DNA of 64,000 bases from Bacteroides graminisolvens DSM 19988 = JCM 15093 (GTDB lineage Bacteria; Bacteroidota; Bacteroidia; Bacteroidales; Bacteroidaceae): contig NZ_ATZI01000007.1 of NCBI RefSeq assembly GCF_000428125.1, forward strand, positions 1 to 64,000, given 5' to 3'. Numbering within the stretch: position 1 is the stretch's first letter; every line of letters starts with the position of its first letter. This document shows positions 1 to 7,864 of the stretch, in pieces. The notes beneath the pieces are model-generated. The model was not told the origin of the DNA. It saw nothing but the letters and a program-made list of their open reading frames with translations, and did no database searches. Made by a program: the position numbers and the translations under genes.

Positions 1-91
1 GATTAAGCCCAAGATTACGTGCCGTTGCCCTTATCGAGCCGGTCTTATCGTACATCGAAATTATTTCATTTCTGTCAGTCATTGTTATCAT
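1..91 (-). CDS. istA: IS21-type transposase IstA, N-terminal fragment (runs off the window)
   Basis: Only the first 30 or so codons are inside the window. From the start at 91 the product begins MITMTDRNEIISMYDKTGSI and continues RATARNLGLN, a helix-turn-helix start as found in IstA-type transposases, where it helps recognise the element's ends. A second in-frame ATG at 82 and a third further upstream inside a palindrome are alternatives. The terminal repeats to its right support the family call. The catalytic DDE domain and IstB would lie left of the window. Confidence 0.6.
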   Translation of the reverse strand, partial: MITMTDRNEIISMYDKTGSIRATARNLGLN

Positions 92-94
92 TTT

Positions 95-119
95 TTGCAT
101 CAATATATAATTGATGCAA
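95..119. repeat. 10-bp perfect palindrome upstream of istA
   Basis: TTGCATCAAT (95-104) and ATTGATGCAA (110-119) are perfect inverted repeats with a 5-base loop. They sit just upstream of, or overlap, the istA start, so they could act as an operator or limit read-through into the transposase. Confidence 0.5.
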
Positions 120-153
120 GTTAAACAAATAAATAGTATGCTCTGAAAAATAT

Positions 154-210
154 GAGCAGTGCGCCCTGAATATTCTCGGCTACGCCTCAAATAATCAGGG
201 CGCACTGCTC
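154..210. repeat. 16-bp perfect inverted repeat inside the IS end
   Basis: GAGCAGTGCGCCCTGA (154-169) is exactly complementary to TCAGGGCGCACTGCTC (195-210), with a 25-base loop. It lies between istA and the terminal repeats. No U-tract follows on either strand close enough for a standard terminator. It may insulate the transposase gene from outside transcription. Confidence 0.7.
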
Positions 211-281
211 GGTCTTCTACGGACTGACAGTGGTATACTTTTTAATTATTAGGGTGGTATACTTTTAAGTTATTATATACA

Positions 282-725
282 ACCGGACGAAAGCCGAGTG
301 TTTGTAAATGCCAGGCGTGCAAGAATCAGTGTCGGACTCCATGTCTGGGAACGCCGCATGATATTTTGAAGCTAATTGAGGCTGGTTACATGGAGAACCT
401 GAAACCGACCTACTGGTGTGTCGGGCTGATATTGGGAAAGCTGAATTACTCCATCGCTATGGTTCAGGCTGAACAAACAAACGAGGGATGGTGCGTGTTT
501 CACAAGGACGGGCTTTGTCAGCTACATGATTTGGGCTTGAAACCGACTGAGGGGCGGCTTTCCCGTCACGATATAAAGCCGGAGAACTATGTTTTCAGCA
601 AAGGACTGGCTTATAACGTGGCTAAAGAGTGGTTGGATAGCAGTAATTTTCCTGTAGTCCAAGAAATTTTCAGCCGTCTGGATGTCTTGGTTCAAGTTGA
701 ATCGGAGTTACTGGGGCATAGTTAA
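282..725 (+). pseudogene. Cys-rich phage protein, 5'-truncated by the IS element
   Basis: The frame is open from 246 to 725, but no ATG, GTG or TTG occurs in frame before the TTG at 366. Starting there would drop a clear Cys motif coded from about 297: SVCKCQACKNQC followed by RTPCLGTPHDI. This Cys cluster with a GTP-D-I-L-K-L-I-x-A-G-Y stretch, then a C-V-F-H-K-D-G-L-C-Q-L-H segment and GLKPTEG, looks like a metal-binding protein; I do not know its function. The motif must belong to the original protein, so the IS at 281 seems to have removed the start codon. The gene is probably silent unless a start is supplied from the IS. Confidence 0.65.
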
Positions 726-1078
726 GTGTTCTTGTTTAGTTGGAAAATGTATTTGCTTTATAATCAATAAAATAGCTTTCATGTGAAAGTTCGGCAACTA
801 CCATGTATATATAATACATATATATTACCTATAACTACTACTATCAAGAATTACTAATTTCACAAGGCTTTAGACTTGTGAAACACATAGGGAGAAAAGG
901 TATTATACCTGAACGTAAGTGAAGGTTAATACCTTTTCGACCCTCTTATTCTTCTCTTTTTATCATAGTTTCCTCTTTAGAGGGAACTATGATATTCTCC
1001 CTGTATTGTGATAAGTAACAAAGAAGACCTACAATCTCAGTTATTGTAAATAAACTCTTTCAGTATATAAATACCAAT
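726..1078. other. Non-coding stretch with strong secondary structure
   Basis: No convincing protein-coding frame is seen here. It contains an AT-rich TATATA tract at about 805-826 and the folded region at 858-1002 described separately. Confidence 0.6.
858..1002. ncRNA. Candidate structured RNA or cis-acting DNA element (three hairpins, two inside an outer stem)
   Basis: Hairpin 1: TTTCACAAG (858-866) with CTTGTGAAA (875-883). Hairpin 2: AAAAGGTATTA plus ACCT (895-910) with AGGT plus TAATACCTTTT (923-937), 15 pairs with one bulged T. Hairpin 3: TATCATAGTTTCCTC (961-975) with the complement ending at 994, 14 of 15 pairs. An outer stem AGGGAGAA (889-896) with TTCTCCCT (995-1002) encloses hairpins 2 and 3, giving a three-way-junction shape. 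The outer stem overlaps the base of hairpin 2 by two bases, so they may compete. Direction and role are unknown. Confidence 0.5.
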
Positions 1079-1225
1079 ATGCAAACACTTGATTTCCAGT
1101 ATAAATATTCTTTTAAAGAAAATAATAACCTTCAGGTTAATCTTTTTAGTCCCAAAATCCACTATCCAATAGGTACAACTCTCAGATTTCTTTTAACTGC
1201 TATAGATTGTCTCAAAACTCAATGA
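1079..1225 (+). CDS. Small 48-residue ORF before the KilA-N gene
   Basis: The frame begins MQTLDFQYKYSFKENNN and ends LLTAIDCLKTQ. It stops four bases before the ATG of the KilA-N gene at 1230, a spacing that suggests translational coupling. The composition is ordinary soluble protein, with no membrane segment or known motif. It may be a leader peptide or a small regulatory protein. The evidence is only the open frame and the tight spacing, so it may not be expressed. Confidence 0.4.
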   Translation: MQTLDFQYKYSFKENNNLQVNLFSPKIHYPIGTTLRFLLTAIDCLKTQ

Positions 1226-1229
1226 ATTT

Positions 1230-2033
1230 ATGAATAACATACAAACTTTCCAGTACGACAATAATCCGGTTTCCTTCCAGATGGGAGAAGGAACCAGAAT
1301 GCTTAACGCCACCGAGATGGCGAAGAAATTCGGCAAACGTCCGGTAGATTTTTTGAAATTAGACCAAACCAACGCATTTTTAGCTGAATTTTCCAAAGTG
1401 AAGGAAATCACTTTGGCTGATTTAGTGATAGTTAAGAAAGGGGGCAATACTTCAGGTACATGGATGCACGAAGACGTTGCCCTCGAATTTGCCAGGTGGC
1501 TTTCACCCATGTTTGCCATCTGGTGCAACGACCGCATCAAGGAGTTGTTGCGCTTCGGCCTGACCGCCACCGAAGAGATGCTACTCAAAGCGGCTACCGA
1601 TCCCGGCTTTGTGCTAGCTATGGTGGAGCATGTCAAGGAGAGTCGAGAGAAGAATCGGTTGCTGGACGAGAAGAATAAAGAGCTGGAAGCTCAGGTCGAG
1701 CAGAATGCCACGAAGGTGCAGTTTTACGATAACTTGCAAGAGATTCGGCAATGGGATGAGGCTGGTAAAATACACAACGTCAGTAAAATTGCCCATGAAC
1801 TCGGAATGTCACCAGCGGGTCTGAATAAGCTACTCATCAAAAAGGGAGTGGCTATCAAGATTGACGGATCGTGGTATATTGCCGAAAGGCACAAAAATGC
1901 CGGTTATGCCGTTGAACGAAAGACATTCACCCAAAGGCTTAACGACGACGACGAAATGATTCCTGTTGAAGTAACTTATCTGGCATGGACGAGCAAGGGT
2001 CGAGAATTTATCCATTCACTTATCGAAAAATAA
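1230..2033 (+). CDS. KilA-N domain / Bro-like phage antirepressor-type protein
   Basis: 267 residues. The N-terminal part (about 20-110) has the KilA-N pattern: MLNATEMAKKFGKRPVDF, then TWMHEDVALEFARWLSP. A predicted coiled coil follows (about 135-165, rich in E, K, N and Q). The C-terminal part (about 165-267) resembles the KilAC/ANT domain with an HTH-like segment NVSKIAHELGMSPAGLNKLL. Proteins of this build bind DNA and often act as phage antirepressors or regulators. It stands alone between a folded non-coding region and a terminator, ahead of the head genes. The partner or target is not visible. Confidence 0.8.
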   Translation: MNNIQTFQYDNNPVSFQMGEGTRMLNATEMAKKFGKRPVDFLKLDQTNAFLAEFSKVKEITLADLVIVKKGGNTSGTWMHEDVALEFARWLSPMFAIWCNDRIKELLRFGLTATEEMLLKAATDPGFVLAMVEHVKESREKNRLLDEKNKELEAQVEQNATKVQFYDNLQEIRQWDEAGKIHNVSKIAHELGMSPAGLNKLLIKKGVAIKIDGSWYIAERHKNAGYAVERKTFTQRLNDDDEMIPVEVTYLAWTSKGREFIHSLIEK

Positions 2034-2074
2034 CTTCTGAACTATCCGATAAGAACAGAATTACGGTCCTTCCC

Positions 2075-2111
2075 AAGCGGGCAAAGTGTAACAGCTTTAG
2101 CCCGCTTTTTC
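2075..2111 (+). terminator. Rho-independent terminator after the KilA-N gene
   Basis: AAGCGGGC (2075-2082) pairs with GCCCGCTT (2100-2107), followed by TTTT. It separates the KilA-N gene from the prohead protease gene. Confidence 0.75.
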
Positions 2112-2138
2112 GTTTTAACCCTTTCTCCGAAAAAGCGG

Positions 2139-2145
2139 CTATTCC
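2139..2145 (+). promoter_or_regulatory. CTATTCC, variant of the repeated CTATTCT motif
   Basis: The motif lies 24 bases before the protease start at 2163 and just after a terminator, matching the placement of the exact CTATTCT copies elsewhere. It could be a promoter element read by the phage sigma factor; inference. Confidence 0.35.
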
Positions 2146-2162
2146 TTCCCAAAGGCAATTTT

Positions 2163-3434
2163 ATGAAGACAGAGAAATTTCAAAATATCCTTGGGGAGGC
2201 AAAATGTGGAGAGGTTGCAACCATCCGCTTTTTCGGCAAAGTGACCGAAGAGTCCACTTCCCAATTCAACGCCGAGTTCGACTTTCTCGAAAACTGCGTG
2301 CGTCCATCCTTGGTTCGGGTACTAATCAACTCCGAAGGCGGTTCGGTACTGTTTGGTATGACCACTTATTCGACTATCAGTAATTCCAAGATACCGACTG
2401 AATGTGTGATTGAAGGTATTGCGGCATCTATGGGTTCTATTATCTGGGCGGCTGGTGATGTGTCTCTGATGCGTGACTACGCCATTTTGATGATTCATAA
2501 CCCATTCCAGCCCGGAGAGGGTGAGGACGAGAAAGAACCCTCGGATCTTGTGAAAGCTTTTACCAAGCAAATCGAAACCATTTACCGGAAGAGATTCGGA
2601 CTCAAAGCCGAACACATACGCTCGATAATGACCGGAGAAGCAGACCGGGACGGAACATTCTTCGATGCGGCTTCTGCCGTGAAAGCGGGTATCATCCCGG
2701 CTGAAAATGTCCTGCATACCTCGAAACAAATTTGCGATACAGTCAAAAATCAACTCTCAGGATTGGAAGACACTTCACGTATTCAGGACTTGATGCAAGG
2801 AATCAGTGCGGCTTTGCCTCCTGAAATCGGCATTAAACTTTTTGAAACGCAAACACCTAATCTACCCCAAACAGATAATACCCAAAGCATGAGTACAGAA
2901 AAAAACAACTCTCCAGAGTACGCCGCAGTTGCCGCGACACTGGGAATGAAAGAAAATTACGAGGTCAAGGATGTAATGGCCCGTATCAACTCCTTGGTGG
3001 CTGTCGAAGCGAAACTGAAAGAGACGGAAAAATCTCTGGCTGATGCCCAGACGGTGATTGCCGGAAAGGATGCGACCATTACCAACCTTCAAAAAGACCT
3101 TTCTACGGCAACCGCTTCGCTCACTACCTACCAACAGAAGGAGGCAAACGGGAAGAAGACAAAGAATGAAACGATGATTGAAGCGGCTATCGTGGCCGGT
3201 AAAATCTCTCGTGAAACAAAAGCGGATTGGTTGGCCATGGCCGATAGTAACCCGGAACTGGTGGAAAATACATTGAACGGTATCCCTGAGCGTGAGCAGA
3301 TTTCCAAGGAGATTGCCGCTGACCCCGCCAACATCCAAGCTGCCGCCGCTGCCGCTACAACAGTCGAGGAAAAGATGGCTGAGAAAGTAACACAGGTAGT
3401 AGGCGAAAACTTCGAGTTCAAAAAGATGAAGTAG
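2163..3434 (+). CDS. ClpP-type prohead protease with C-terminal scaffold-like region
   Basis: 423 residues. The first 200 are a ClpP/S49-like serine protease domain: LINSEGGS (about 54-61), then GIAASMGSIIW with the likely nucleophile Ser89, and MIHNP with the likely catalytic His112. Residues 243-423 are a long Glu/Lys/Ala-rich region with coiled-coil character, as in head maturation proteases fused to scaffold. An in-frame ATG at 2889 (Met243, MSTEKNNSPEY) could start a separate scaffold protein, as in lambda and Mu. The major capsid gene follows. The protein should act in capsid assembly, removing the scaffold before DNA packaging. Confidence 0.85.
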   Translation: MKTEKFQNILGEAKCGEVATIRFFGKVTEESTSQFNAEFDFLENCVRPSLVRVLINSEGGSVLFGMTTYSTISNSKIPTECVIEGIAASMGSIIWAAGDVSLMRDYAILMIHNPFQPGEGEDEKEPSDLVKAFTKQIETIYRKRFGLKAEHIRSIMTGEADRDGTFFDAASAVKAGIIPAENVLHTSKQICDTVKNQLSGLEDTSRIQDLMQGISAALPPEIGIKLFETQTPNLPQTDNTQSMSTEKNNSPEYAAVAATLGMKENYEVKDVMARINSLVAVEAKLKETEKSLADAQTVIAGKDATITNLQKDLSTATASLTTYQQKEANGKKTKNETMIEAAIVAGKISRETKADWLAMADSNPELVENTLNGIPEREQISKEIAADPANIQAAAAAATTVEEKMAEKVTQVVGENFEFKKMK

Positions 3435-3539
3435 TCCATCTATATCAATTGACGTGTCGTGAGGGACACAACACCCGTAAACAGCGCATACGGTAGTGCA
3501 GATTAAGCTGATAAAAAGAATAATCAAAAAACTACCATA

Positions 3540-4583
3540 ATGGCTGATACATTTGCACAGAACGGTTATAACGGTGAGGTACTTGAAGACCTGCTCACCT
3601 ATACCGCACAGGGTAACGACACCTACAAGGAAGGTCTTATCCATATCAAAGCCGGAATCCAGCACAAGTACACGCTTCCGGCCATCAAATTAGGTGACAT
3701 TATTCAGGATAATGTTCCCACCCCTACAAGTAACCACGGTGCCAAAGGTGCCAATGGCGAGAATGAGTACACGCTTACAGAGCGTTACCTTGAACCTTCC
3801 GACTTTATGGTCTATCTGGAGTTTAATCCTCGCGACTACGAAAAGTATTGGAAGTTCGCGCAGCCTGATGGTAATCTGGTATTCCGTGAACTCGACCCAA
3901 AAGTTCAGGCAACGATGCTTCGCCTGTTGATGGACAAGAAGAACGAGTATATTGGAAATGCCATCTGGACTGCCGCCAAGGGAGGCGCCGCCAGTGCAGG
4001 TGTCACTGCTCCGGCAGACTCTATTCAGATTGGTCGTGGCAAGGAGAAGTATTTCGACGGTGTTGTGAAACGCATCATTGACAACGTGAATGCCACCGAT
4101 GCCGAAACCATAGCCGGAGGGCAGTGCATCGTATCGGGTAATACCGAGTTGACAGATGGTGCGGCGGTCGAAAAGGCGTTGTATGCGATGTGGAAGAAGT
4201 GCCCCAAGCAGATTCGTAAAAAGACCAGCCTTGCCTTTGTGATTGGCTGGGATGCGTGGGACGCTTATGACCAGTATATTTCCGATAAGCAGGTGAAATA
4301 CTCGGAAAATACCGAGGTGAACCGCTACCGCTTTAAAGGCAAGCGCATCATTCCGATTGTCGGCATCCCTGAGCACACCATCGTCCTGGGTGAGTTCTCG
4401 ACCGGCATGGAATCAAATCTTTGGATGGGCGTTGACTATGCGAATGATGCGGAGGTTCTGAAGATTGACCGCCTGCAATCCAACTCTGAACTCTTCTTCT
4501 TTCAAATGCGCATGAAGATGGATATCAACCTTGTACGTCCGGGTGAAATCGTAGTCCACACTGCCTACAAGAAGACTGTCTAA
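3540..4583 (+). CDS. Major capsid protein
   Basis: 347 residues. It follows the protease/scaffold gene and is ended by a strong terminator, as expected for a highly expressed capsid gene. The chain has the character of the gpE-type or HK97-fold major head protein: an N-terminal helical arm, then mixed alpha/beta, with AFVIGWDAWDAYDQYISD and a C-terminal segment MKMDINLVRPGEIVVHTAY. The 105-base gap upstream contains short inverted repeats (GTGTC/GACAC near 3454 and CCGTA/TACGG near 3475) that could act in the leader. The call rests on size, order and overall look. Confidence 0.8.
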   Translation: MADTFAQNGYNGEVLEDLLTYTAQGNDTYKEGLIHIKAGIQHKYTLPAIKLGDIIQDNVPTPTSNHGAKGANGENEYTLTERYLEPSDFMVYLEFNPRDYEKYWKFAQPDGNLVFRELDPKVQATMLRLLMDKKNEYIGNAIWTAAKGGAASAGVTAPADSIQIGRGKEKYFDGVVKRIIDNVNATDAETIAGGQCIVSGNTELTDGAAVEKALYAMWKKCPKQIRKKTSLAFVIGWDAWDAYDQYISDKQVKYSENTEVNRYRFKGKRIIPIVGIPEHTIVLGEFSTGMESNLWMGVDYANDAEVLKIDRLQSNSELFFFQMRMKMDINLVRPGEIVVHTAYKKTV

Positions 4584-4605
4584 GACTCACTATCATTCAT
4601 CAACG

Positions 4606-4636
4606 GGGAGGTGGAGCAATCTCCATCTCCCTTTTT
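4606..4636 (+). terminator. Strong rho-independent terminator after the capsid gene
   Basis: GGGAGGTGGAG (4606-4616) pairs with CTCCATCTCCC (4621-4631), 11 pairs including one G-U, with a 4-base loop and a TTTTT run. Because it overlaps the ATG at 4611, the following gene is better started at 4653. Confidence 0.85.
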
Positions 4637-4652
4637 CAAATCCAGAAGAATC

Positions 4653-4976
4653 ATGGCTAAACAGAAAAATCAAATAGAAGAAAATGCGGCTCCGATAGAG
4701 GGAGCCGAGGCCTTTCTGGGAGCAGAAGCAGATACCACAGCTCTCACATCCCAACAGGAACCTGCGACAGCACCGGCACCCGCTCCCTCCCCTGAAAAAG
4801 GGGAAAAGAAATCGGTGGCAGAAGAACCGGATAGCTACACGCTTGATGTACTCAAATCATTCCCGATGAATGAATCCCTGTACGTGGACAAACACGGAGG
4901 AGCCTTTACCGCTGATACCCCCAAATTAATCCGAGGTAATGCGGTACTTTATAAAAACCCCTTTTACAAAAAATAA
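4653..4976 (+). CDS. Small head/tail region protein, unknown function
   Basis: 107 residues from the ATG at 4653 (MAKQKNQIEENAAP). An upstream in-frame ATG at 4611 would place the first codons inside the terminator stem, so it is not chosen. The N-terminal half is low complexity, rich in Ala, Pro and Glu (APAPAPSPEKGEKK). The C-terminal 40 residues look folded: LDVLKSFPMNESLYVDKHGG ending ALYKNPFYKK-like. It sits between capsid and sheath, where head decoration or completion proteins occur, but no specific role can be claimed. Confidence 0.6.
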   Translation: MAKQKNQIEENAAPIEGAEAFLGAEADTTALTSQQEPATAPAPAPSPEKGEKKSVAEEPDSYTLDVLKSFPMNESLYVDKHGGAFTADTPKLIRGNAVLYKNPFYKK

Positions 4977-4979
4977 ATC

Positions 4980-6323
4980 ATGGCATTAGGAAATGTAATC
5001 ATAAAAGACGTTGACGGGAATATCCCGTACAGCGGTGTATCCGGTCAGGAAAAAGTGACCGGGTTGCTCTTCGATGTTTCTCTCCAACCCGAACTCTTCA
5101 CTGCCGGGTACGGAAAGAACAATGAGAGTAAACTTAAACTAAACGATGTCCTGTATGTAACGAATTTCAAATCGGCGATTAAGGATTTTGGTATCATTGA
5201 GCGCATAGAAACCACAGAGGATGACGAGAACAACGTCAATTTCCTACATGGCATTCCTGCGTATCATATCCGTGAGTTTTTCCGTATGTCCGGCAATGTG
5301 GATGGTAACGGCAAACTCTACGTGATGTTTGCTGATTGTTCGGCTTCATGGGACGCTATCGATGCGATGCAGCGAGTAGCCGGAGGAACCATTAACCAGC
5401 TTGGTATATGGACAGAACAACCCCTGTGGAAGTTGAACGGTGCAGAGGAAAAGTACAACCTCAATATCGTTAAAACCCTCAATGGCAAAGCGGTGGCAAT
5501 GGCTGACCAGCATCAACCTTTGTCAATAGTGCTTTCGGCTAACCCGTCTAATACAGGTAGTAGCACGAGCGAGGGTAAACAGATTGACTTGAATAAGATC
5601 CCGACCGCTATCTGTGAGTCGAGTCGTATCAGTGTTATTTTCGGTCAGGCTCGTAGTTCGAAGGTGTTGACGATGCAGAAACGCAATGTGAACAACACTC
5701 CGGTAGGATTTATCGGCGCGATGATGGGAGCTGTTGCTCGTGCAAATGTTCAGGAATCGGTGGCTTGGGTTAAGATGTTCAACCTCTTTGATGATGACTT
5801 CCAAGATATTGAGTTAGGCTTCGGAGACATTAATCTGACCGGAGGAGATGAGTTTGTAAGTCTGAATATGTACGAATCGTTGTCGCCGGTATTGCTTGAT
5901 GACTTGGATGAGAAAGGCTACATCTTCCCGATGAAGTATGCCGGACGTGAGAACGGCATCTACATCAGCAAAGACCAAACTTGCTCAATTGGGGACTATC
6001 GAACTATTGCCCGAAATCGTACTATCAATAAGAGCCGTCGTTCCGTGCGTGCCACTTTACTGCCTTATGTGAACTCACCTCTAATGGTCAATCCAGCAAC
6101 AGGCTTCCTTGCTCCATCTAAGATTTCAGCCTTTAAAACCCTCATCGGTGATATCCTTGCTAAGATGCAAGCGGCTCAGGAGATCAGTGGTTATGCTGTC
6201 AATATTGACGCAAACCAGAACGTGCTCATTGATGACACGCTGCGTATCTCCTATGTGATTGTTCCGGTAGGTGTGGCAACGAAAATTTATGTTGAGGAGG
6301 GCTTATCACTAACCGCTAAATAA
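4980..6323 (+). CDS. Contractile tail sheath protein (DUF2586-like)
   Basis: 447 residues. It begins MALGNVIIKDVDGNIPYSGV and has the DUF2586-type look: an N-terminal domain, a middle domain with NPSNTGSSTSEGK and GAMMGAVARANVQESVAWV, and a conserved C-terminal part with RTINKSRRSVRATLLPYVNS, then DTLRISYVIVPVGVATKIYV. Sheath subunits polymerise around the tail tube and contract on infection. The tail tube gene follows by 8 bases, which is the usual sheath-tube order in myoviruses. Confidence 0.85.
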   Translation: MALGNVIIKDVDGNIPYSGVSGQEKVTGLLFDVSLQPELFTAGYGKNNESKLKLNDVLYVTNFKSAIKDFGIIERIETTEDDENNVNFLHGIPAYHIREFFRMSGNVDGNGKLYVMFADCSASWDAIDAMQRVAGGTINQLGIWTEQPLWKLNGAEEKYNLNIVKTLNGKAVAMADQHQPLSIVLSANPSNTGSSTSEGKQIDLNKIPTAICESSRISVIFGQARSSKVLTMQKRNVNNTPVGFIGAMMGAVARANVQESVAWVKMFNLFDDDFQDIELGFGDINLTGGDEFVSLNMYESLSPVLLDDLDEKGYIFPMKYAGRENGIYISKDQTCSIGDYRTIARNRTINKSRRSVRATLLPYVNSPLMVNPATGFLAPSKISAFKTLIGDILAKMQAAQEISGYAVNIDANQNVLIDDTLRISYVIVPVGVATKIYVEEGLSLTAK

Positions 6324-6331
6324 TTAATGAT

Positions 6332-6787
6332 ATGGCAATTATAAATAATGTAGCTTACTCATGGTCAATGATTACCCTCTCATCGACTGCCCTTGGAATC
6401 GAGGAAGGAAGTACCACGCTTGAGGGTGTCTCCGGAATCAAGTGGAACAAGAAACGTAAGATTGAATCAAACTACGGTATGGGAGGAAAGCCTGTCTCAC
6501 GTGGTTTCGGAAATATCTCCTATACCGCATCAATCACGATGGATTATGCCACTCAACAGATGCTTAGATCTACCTATGGTTCATTGATGGATATTGGTGA
6601 GTTTGACTTGATCGTGTCGTTTGCCAATCCAATGGCATCGGATGACTGGGCGACTACCACCGTCACACTTAAGGGGTGTATTTTTGCAGAGGATGGTATG
6701 GAGAGCCAGCAGGACGATACGAACATCACAAAGGAGTTCGATTTGAACCCGTTTGACATCCAGATTGGCGATGGCGATACGATTTAA
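6332..6787 (+). CDS. Tail tube protein
   Basis: 151 residues, the usual size for a myovirus tube subunit. It starts MAIINNVAYSWSMITLSSTA and contains GIKWNKKRKIESNYGMGGKP and FDLNPFDIQIGDGDTI, a mainly beta composition. Position directly after the sheath supports the call. It should form the inner tail tube through which DNA passes. A terminator follows at 6866-6897. Confidence 0.8.
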   Translation: MAIINNVAYSWSMITLSSTALGIEEGSTTLEGVSGIKWNKKRKIESNYGMGGKPVSRGFGNISYTASITMDYATQQMLRSTYGSLMDIGEFDLIVSFANPMASDDWATTTVTLKGCIFAEDGMESQQDDTNITKEFDLNPFDIQIGDGDTI

Positions 6788-6806
6788 ACTTTTCTGAAAA
6801 TAATGC

Positions 6807-6814
6807 CTATTCTA
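6807..6814 (+). promoter_or_regulatory. CTATTCTA motif
   Basis: Exact copy of the repeated motif, 20 bases after the tube gene stop. Unlike most copies it lies before a terminator (6866-6897), about 150 bases from the next start, so its role here is unclear. Confidence 0.3.
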
Positions 6815-6865
6815 TCTGTGAAAGTTTGATACACTTTTTGTTCATCGTTTTAATTTTATTGGTTG

Positions 6866-6897
6866 AAGACCGTCGCTCGTGAGAGTGGCGGTCTTTT
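6866..6897 (+). terminator. Rho-independent terminator after the tail tube gene
   Basis: AAGACCGTCGCTC (6866-6878) pairs with GAGTGGCGGTCTT (6883-6895), 13 pairs including two G-U, with a T-run at the end. Confidence 0.8.
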
Positions 6898-6924
6898 AAA
6901 ATCAACCAAATTATGCAACAAGGG

Positions 6925-6931
6925 CTATTCT
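6925..6931 (+). promoter_or_regulatory. CTATTCT motif before the Dam-type methylase
   Basis: It lies 32 bases before the start at 6957 and 28 bases after the preceding terminator. Candidate phage promoter element. Confidence 0.4.
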
Positions 6932-6956
6932 GGGTATACATAAACACATTATTAGA

Positions 6957-7439
6957 ATGAATGTAACTTTTGAAGGCAATTCTGCGACAGGTAAGAATCA
7001 ATGGCTGACTCCACCGGAACTATTAGCTAAACTTGGGCAATTTGATTTAGACCCCTGCGCTCCGATAAACAGACCTTGGCCAACAGCAACCCAACATTAC
7101 ACAATCGAGGATGACGGATTGAAGCAACCGTGGTTTGGAAGATGCTGGGTGAACCCACCCTATGATACTCAGCTTATCATTCAGTTTATAGAGCGATGTG
7201 TCGAACATAAAAACGCCATTGCTTTAACTTTTTCCAGAACAGAAACCAAGCTCTTTCAGGAACTCATTTTTAAGAAAGCACATTCGATACTCTTTATCAA
7301 GGGGCGATTATCGTTTCATCATGTAACGGGCGAACGTGGCGGTACAGCCGGAGCACCATCATGCTTGATTTCTTTCAATGAAGTCAATAGCGAGATATTG
7401 AAAAGCTGTGGTATCAAAGGGAAATTCATCTTGCTCTAA
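6957..7439 (+). CDS. Phage-type DNA N6-adenine methyltransferase (Dam-like)
   Basis: 160 residues. It matches the short phage Dam family: [20 protein letters not shown] near the N-terminus, and the catalytic motif CWVNPPYD (NPPY) in the first half. The [14 protein letters not shown] segment comes later. These enzymes transfer a methyl group from S-adenosylmethionine to adenine in DNA. No cognate restriction enzyme is nearby, so this is an orphan methylase, probably protecting phage DNA or marking it. It sits alone between terminator-bounded tail genes, which suggests an accessory gene. The start falls at the end of a sequence running AGAATG. Confidence 0.85.
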   Translation: MNVTFEGNSATGKNQWLTPPELLAKLGQFDLDPCAPINRPWPTATQHYTIEDDGLKQPWFGRCWVNPPYDTQLIIQFIERCVEHKNAIALTFSRTETKLFQELIFKKAHSILFIKGRLSFHHVTGERGGTAGAPSCLISFNEVNSEILKSCGIKGKFILL

Positions 7440-7459
7440 ACCTTTTGCAAAACATACTC

Positions 7460-7467
7460 CTACTCTG
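7460..7467 (+). promoter_or_regulatory. CTACTCTG, variant of the CTATTCT motif
   Basis: One mismatch to the motif, 33 bases before the chaperone gene start at 7493. Confidence 0.25.
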
Positions 7468-7492
7468 AGAGTGAACATTAATATTCAAAATC

Positions 7493-7864
7493 ATGGAAGA
7501 AAAATCATTGACACTGATCCAAGAGGAGCAAATCAGAAAAAGAGCATTGGAATTGAAAGCAGAAAAGAAACTGCGTAAGGTTTATCCGATGGTAGTCTTC
7601 GGCGATACGGACTGCGAAGAAAAAGAACTATACGTGGCTTATCTTGCCGAACCTACATTCCCACAGTTCAGCAAATTCATGGCTGCCTCAAAGAAGGATG
7701 AGGTCACAGCGATGCGTACCCTTGCCAAAGACTGCTTTATCGACGGAGATAAAGAGCTCGTAGATAACGAATCTCTGTTTCTGTTCGGCCTGATGGGACA
7801 GTTGTCTGAAATCATCACCACCCGTCAAAGTACACTGGTGGGTTTATCCAAAGCTGGGAAGTAA
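7493..7864 (+). CDS. Tail assembly chaperone, short form
   Basis: 123 residues. It is a small, charged, mostly helical protein between the tail tube and the tape measure gene, the place of the tail assembly chaperone pair (lambda gpG/gpGT, P2 E/E'). It reads as the zero-frame product. A canonical -1 slippery heptamer lies 18 codons... before its stop region at 7840-7846, so the gene also makes a longer fused form ending at 8046. The chaperones bind the tape measure protein and help tube subunits assemble around it. Confidence 0.75.
   Translation: MEEKSLTLIQEEQIRKRALELKAEKKLRKVYPMVVFGDTDCEEKELYVAYLAEPTFPQFSKFMAASKKDEVTAMRTLAKDCFIDGDKELVDNESLFLFGLMGQLSEIITTRQSTLVGLSKAGK

Larger units (their letters stand above)
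1..281 (-). mobile_element. IS21-family insertion sequence, istA-side end (partial)
   Basis: The element runs off the left edge. It holds the start of an IstA-like reading frame on the minus strand and, to its right, two copies of GTGGTATACTTTT at 230-242 and 254-266, spaced 24 bases apart. Multiple direct terminal repeats of this kind are typical transposase-binding sites of IS21-type elements. The outer end is placed at about 281, where the minus strand would begin TGTATAT; this is a reading by eye. The element abuts a phage gene that has lost its start codon. Confidence 0.65.

Noticed and set aside
2862..3665. Long minus-strand ORF over the scaffold and capsid genes
   Set aside because: It lies antisense to well-supported genes and has the Cys/Leu-rich composition of a shadow frame.
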